Of a stretch of 64,000 nt of DNA, positions 60,383 to 64,000 are shown one piece after another (the stretch's first letter is position 1; the number at the start of each line of letters is the position of its first letter). The notes under the pieces were generated by a model. The model did not search any database and had not been told where the DNA came from. It was given only the letters and a program-made list of their open reading frames with translations. The stretch lies in the NCBI GenBank assembly GCA_002337145.1, contig DDFK01000002.1:558001-622000 (forward strand), given 5' to 3'. The translations under genes were made by a program, and so were the position numbers. Origin of the DNA: Chitinophagaceae bacterium UBA1930 (GTDB taxonomy: Bacteria > Bacteroidota > Bacteroidia > Chitinophagales > Chitinophagaceae).

Positions 60383-63136
60383 ATGAAGGTTTTAAAGAAG
60401 ATACTTTTTCTTTTACATGCAACGCTTCTGCTAAGTGCAGGCCATGCCATTGCACAAACAAAAAAAGAAACGGTTGTAGTGACTATTTCGCCCAATGCTT
60501 CGCCAAGGATAAAACATGGTGTCGAAAAACTTGTTCAGGTACTGCAACAGTGCAACTACAATGTTCAACTTACTTCCCAGATACCCGTAAGTTCAAACAG
60601 GCTCATCATGGTTCGTGATACAGGGGATACATGGATGGCCGATGCCAGGCATATATACAGCACACCAAAAGTGGAAGCAAAAAAAGAAGCTTTTGTAGTT
60701 GCATCCAACAAGAAATACAGATTCATACTTGTGGAAGGTGCAGATGCTTCCGGTGCCTTATACGGCTGCCTTTCACTGGCAGACAGTATCAAGGCAATGC
60801 ATGGCCTTCCCCAAAACATACGCATGGGCAGTGCACCCCAAATGGTGATGCGTGGCACTTGCATCGGCATACAGAAACCATATTACCTGCCCGGCAGAAC
60901 AGTGTATGAATATCCTTATACACCCGAAACATTCCCCTGGTTCTACGATAAGCAAATGTGGCTGCAATACCTGGATTCATTGGTTGAAAACCGCATGAAC
61001 GCCTTGTATTTATGGAACGGCCACCCTTTTGCTTCATTGGTAAAACTAAAAGACTATCCCTATGCAGTAGAGGTAAGCGATGAAACTTTTAAGAAGAATG
61101 AAGACATGTACCGCTTTGTTGCAGAAGAAGCAGACAAGCGTGGTATATGGCTGATACAAATGTTTTACAACATCATTGTATCAAAACCTTTTGCAGAATA
61201 CAACCATATCAAGACACAGGACCGTAACCGGCCCATCATTCCATTAATTGCAGACTATACCCGGAAATCCATTGCGGCATTCGTAGAAAAATATCCCAAC
61301 GTAGGTTTAATGGTCTGCTTAGGCGAAGCCATGGAAGGCACCGGCAACGATGATATAGAATGGTTCACCCAAACCATTATCCCCGGAATGAAAGATGGGC
61401 TAAAAGCATTGGGCAAAACAGAAGAGCCACCTATTGTGCTGCGTGCCCATGATGCCGATGCACCTGCTGTAATTACCGCCAGCAAAGGGTTGTACAGTAA
61501 CCTATATACAGAGGCAAAATTCAATGGCGAAGCATTGACCACATACGAGCCCCGTGGTTCATGGGCAGAACTGCACAGGACACTGGCACATCTTGGTTCC
61601 ATGCAGATTGAAAATGTGCATATACTGGCCAATCTGGAACCCTTCCGTTATGGTGCAACAGATTTCATACAGAAATCAGTAAAAGGCATGATGGATATTA
61701 TGCAAGGAAAAGGTTTGCACCTGTACCCGCAAGCATCCTACTGGGATTTTCCTTACACGGCAGATAGTGTTAAGGGCAAACGGCTGCTGCAGATAGAACG
61801 TGACTGGATATGGAACAGGGCTTGGGCCCGTTATGCATGGAAGGCCAACCGTGACAGTGTTGATGAAGTAAAGTATTGGAGCAACTTACTAGCGTCAAGA
61901 TATGGCTGCAACAACCAACAAGGCAAAAACATCCTGGTAGCATACAACCAATCTGGCGAAATTGCCCCTAAGCTACTAAGGCGTTTTGGCATTACCGATG
62001 GCAATAGGCAAACCTTGACCTTGGGCATGTTAATGACTCAACTGATTAACCCATACCGCTATGGCCTGTTCGATTTATTGTACGATGCAGAAAGCCCAAT
62101 AGGCGAAAAGCTGATTGAATACGCAGAGAAGGAATGGAAACATGAACCTCATATTGGCGAAACACCGGTACAGATAATCAAAGAAGTCAAGACACATGGA
62201 AGGCTTGCTGTTGCTGCAATTAACCAGGTACAGGCAACAAACAACAAAGAAGAATTTGCAAGGCTTAAAAACGATATGTACTGCTATGAAGCATTGGCAA
62301 ACCATTATGCATACAAGGCAGAAGCTGCCCTGCTGATACTTCGGTACAAATACTCCAATGACATAAAAGACCTTGAAAAAGCAATGCCACTACTGGAACA
62401 AAGTGTGGTTAGTTATAAAAAACTGGTTCAGCTAACAAAGGGCACTTACCGTTATGCCAACAGTATGCAGACTGCCCAAAGAAAAATACCCATCCGTGGC
62501 GTGGATGGCACTTTTAAAACATGGGCTGAGGTATTGGTACCTTTTGAAAACGAACTGATACATTTTAAGCACAAGATAGACTCCCTGAAAAACAATCCTG
62601 CAAAAGCAAGCCAAGAAGTGGCCGTTTTAAAAAATGAGGTGGTTGAGTGGAAGGGACAGGAAAACAAATCCTACACAATCAACGAAAATGCACAACCCTT
62701 TAGCGATACAACCCTTGTGATAACTGCATTTGCAAAAGAACTGAAAGGCTTGCATGCCCTTCAGCAATCGTTTGGGCAGCAAATAAAAAATGGCACAAGC
62801 ATTACATTCCAAAACAGCAACCCCATTAAAGTACTGGTTGGTTTTTTCAATAAAAAAGACAGGCAATACTTAAAAGCCCCCGAACTGGAAACCGATGCCA
62901 GTGCCAATGATTATGGCCAGTCAGAAACAAAGATTGCCAATGGCTTAATCATTAAAGGACTGCCAACCATCAACATCCACAGTTACTCATTTAAAGCAGG
63001 CACCAATACCCTTACCCTCGCAAAAGGTGCCTGTGTGATACTGGGTTTTATTAATGGAAACGATGCCATGCCTTTATACGATGCGGGACTATTGGAGAAA
63101 GGTGTAAAAAAAGAAATTGACTGGTTGTTTGAATGA
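60383..63136 (+). CDS. Secreted glycoside hydrolase, alpha-uronidase-like (GH67-type N-domain)
   Basis: 917 residues with signal peptide (residues 1-24). Residues 25-160 resemble the alpha-beta N-domain seen before GH20/GH67 catalytic barrels ('LVQVLQQCNYNVQLTSQIPV', 'IRMGSAPQMVMRGTCIGIQK'), then a TIM barrel ('DSLVENRMNALYLWNGHPFASL', 'IMAEEADKRG'-like, 'GEAMEGTGNDDIEWF' with acid candidates near residues 314-323) and a long helical C-terminal region. Annotators call such proteins alpha-glucuronidase or alpha-D-galacturonidase. From the pectin context an exo-acting galacturonidase seems likely, but the exact family is uncertain. Confidence 0.7.
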   Translation: MKVLKKILFLLHATLLLSAGHAIAQTKKETVVVTISPNASPRIKHGVEKLVQVLQQCNYNVQLTSQIPVSSNRLIMVRDTGDTWMADARHIYSTPKVEAKKEAFVVASNKKYRFILVEGADASGALYGCLSLADSIKAMHGLPQNIRMGSAPQMVMRGTCIGIQKPYYLPGRTVYEYPYTPETFPWFYDKQMWLQYLDSLVENRMNALYLWNGHPFASLVKLKDYPYAVEVSDETFKKNEDMYRFVAEEADKRGIWLIQMFYNIIVSKPFAEYNHIKTQDRNRPIIPLIADYTRKSIAAFVEKYPNVGLMVCLGEAMEGTGNDDIEWFTQTIIPGMKDGLKALGKTEEPPIVLRAHDADAPAVITASKGLYSNLYTEAKFNGEALTTYEPRGSWAELHRTLAHLGSMQIENVHILANLEPFRYGATDFIQKSVKGMMDIMQGKGLHLYPQASYWDFPYTADSVKGKRLLQIERDWIWNRAWARYAWKANRDSVDEVKYWSNLLASRYGCNNQQGKNILVAYNQSGEIAPKLLRRFGITDGNRQTLTLGMLMTQLINPYRYGLFDLLYDAESPIGEKLIEYAEKEWKHEPHIGETPVQIIKEVKTHGRLAVAAINQVQATNNKEEFARLKNDMYCYEALANHYAYKAEAALLILRYKYSNDIKDLEKAMPLLEQSVVSYKKLVQLTKGTYRYANSMQTAQRKIPIRGVDGTFKTWAEVLVPFENELIHFKHKIDSLKNNPAKASQEVAVLKNEVVEWKGQENKSYTINENAQPFSDTTLVITAFAKELKGLHALQQSFGQQIKNGTSITFQNSNPIKVLVGFFNKKDRQYLKAPELETDASANDYGQSETKIANGLIIKGLPTINIHSYSFKAGTNTLTLAKGACVILGFINGNDAMPLYDAGLLEKGVKKEIDWLFE

Positions 63137-63174
63137 TGCACTGTGGCTTGCCAAAGCCCATTAAAAATAAAAGA

Positions 63175-64000
63175 ATGAAAAAATTATTGATTGCTGCATG
63201 TTGTTTAGTTGTTACCAACCTGTATGCACAGGATTATTATAATGTAATAAAATTCGGGGCAAAAAACGACAGCTCCGCCATTGCCACAAAAGCCATTGCC
63301 AAAGCCATTGCTGCTGCAAGCAAAGCAGGTGGCGGAACGGTCTATTTTCCGGCAGGTAAATATTTAACCGGGCCCATTCACCTCAAAAGCAATATCACCA
63401 TTTTGATAGACGCCGGAGCCGAACTGCATTTCAGCGACAACTTCGATGATTACTTGCCAATGGTTGAAAGCCGTTACGAAGGTGTGGACGTATTCAGTTT
63501 CTCCCCTTTGTTCTATGCATACAAAGTGGAAAACATTGCCATTAAAGGGCGTGGCACCATCAATGGCCACGGCAAAAAATGGTGGGACTTTGTAGAAGGT
63601 TACAAAAAAGACCAACCACGCATAGCTGCACAACTATTGTTCGATTCGCTCAACAAACATATCCTCTTGCCCGACGACCCGGCACAAATGAAACGTGGCT
63701 TCTTACGCCCTCCGTTTATACAGCCCATGTACTGCAAGAATATATTGATAGAAGGCATTACCATTATCAACTCGCCTTTCTGGACAATAAATCCCGAATT
63801 CTGCGAAAACATTACCGTTAACGCTGTAACCATCAACAACCCACATTCACCCAACACCGATGGCATCAATGCAGAAAGCTGCAAGTATGTTCATGTAAGC
63901 AACTGCCATATCAGTGTAGGCGATGACTGCATTACCATCAAGTCTGGCAAGGACTTACCCGGCCGTACAAAAGCAATGCCTGCAGAAAATTATACCATCA
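63175..64000 (+). CDS. GH28 polygalacturonase (3' end outside window)
   Basis: 275 residues visible; the rest is beyond the right edge. Signal peptide 'MKKLLIAACCLVVTNLYAQD'. GH28 beta-helix start 'VIKFGAKNDSSAIATKAIAKAI', 'GGGTVYFPAGKYLTGPIHLKSNITI', then two of the active-site groups: N-T-D-G (residues 227-230) and G-D-D-C (249-252). The G-H-G and R-I-K groups would lie further on. Hydrolyses pectic polygalacturonate. It follows the uronidase by 38 bp. Confidence 0.93.
   Translation, partial: MKKLLIAACCLVVTNLYAQDYYNVIKFGAKNDSSAIATKAIAKAIAAASKAGGGTVYFPAGKYLTGPIHLKSNITILIDAGAELHFSDNFDDYLPMVESRYEGVDVFSFSPLFYAYKVENIAIKGRGTINGHGKKWWDFVEGYKKDQPRIAAQLLFDSLNKHILLPDDPAQMKRGFLRPPFIQPMYCKNILIEGITIINSPFWTINPEFCENITVNAVTINNPHSPNTDGINAESCKYVHVSNCHISVGDDCITIKSGKDLPGRTKAMPAENYTI

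Overview
The window looks like chromosomal DNA of a Bacteroidota bacterium, most likely a member of the Chitinophagaceae. The reasons are: proteins with type IX secretion C-terminal sorting domains, several perfect TAnnTTTG minus-7 promoter elements, almost no Shine-Dalgarno sequences before genes, OstA/LptD-like envelope proteins of the Bacteroidota type, a Nudix-type AraR regulator, and a pectin cluster with RhaT. I see no phage, IS element, CRISPR array or plasmid function. Genes fill the window on both strands, and many operons are separated by long perfect hairpins.

Layout. 1-6.1 kb: a purine (urate) breakdown locus. The membrane cytochrome-type urate hydroxylase PuuD (cut by the left edge) is divergent from allantoinase, allantoicase, OHCU decarboxylase, hydroxyisourate hydrolase and a CitE-superfamily enzyme of unknown reaction. 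6.1-12.5 kb: small proteins, FMN reductase, ferritin, malate dehydrogenase, a thioredoxin-like protein, the RNase P RNA gene and a methyltransferase. 12.5-20 kb: tRNA-Leu(GAG), a regularly spaced array of TGTGACA elements, argS, mgtE, a SirB1-like protein, a fatty acid desaturase and an orphan histidine kinase. 20-26.3 kb: two tandem paralogous secreted beta-helix proteins of about 1000 residues. 26.4-38.2 kb: prfB with its programmed frameshift, an acyltransferase, nhaA, an envelope-biogenesis group (OstA-like, MCE/MlaD, amidase, LptD-like), plsC and ung.

38.3-45.8 kb: a complete L-arabinose operon (ribulokinase, ribulose-5-phosphate epimerase, arabinose isomerase, Nudix regulator, MFS sugar transporter, aldose epimerase) with a palindromic candidate operator in front and several palindromic intergenic repeats inside. 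45.8-51.6 kb: a LytS/LytTR two-component pair, dxs, an L,D-transpeptidase-like protein and two small BON/SH3 proteins.

51.8-64 kb: one long co-directional series. It starts with MaoC dehydratase, a solute-binding-protein fold that lacks a signal peptide, and two CaiB/BaiF CoA-transferases. It continues with a lactonase-like amidohydrolase, the rhamnose symporter RhaT and a Gfo/Idh/MocA dehydrogenase. It ends with secreted pectin enzymes: PL1 pectate lyase, an alpha-uronidase-like hydrolase, and GH28 polygalacturonase cut by the right edge. The combination suggests that pectin fragments are cut outside or in the periplasm and that a released sugar or sugar acid is handled in the cytoplasm by a CoA-thioester route. 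I do not know a described pathway with this gene set, and it is the best candidate here for an uncharacterised system.
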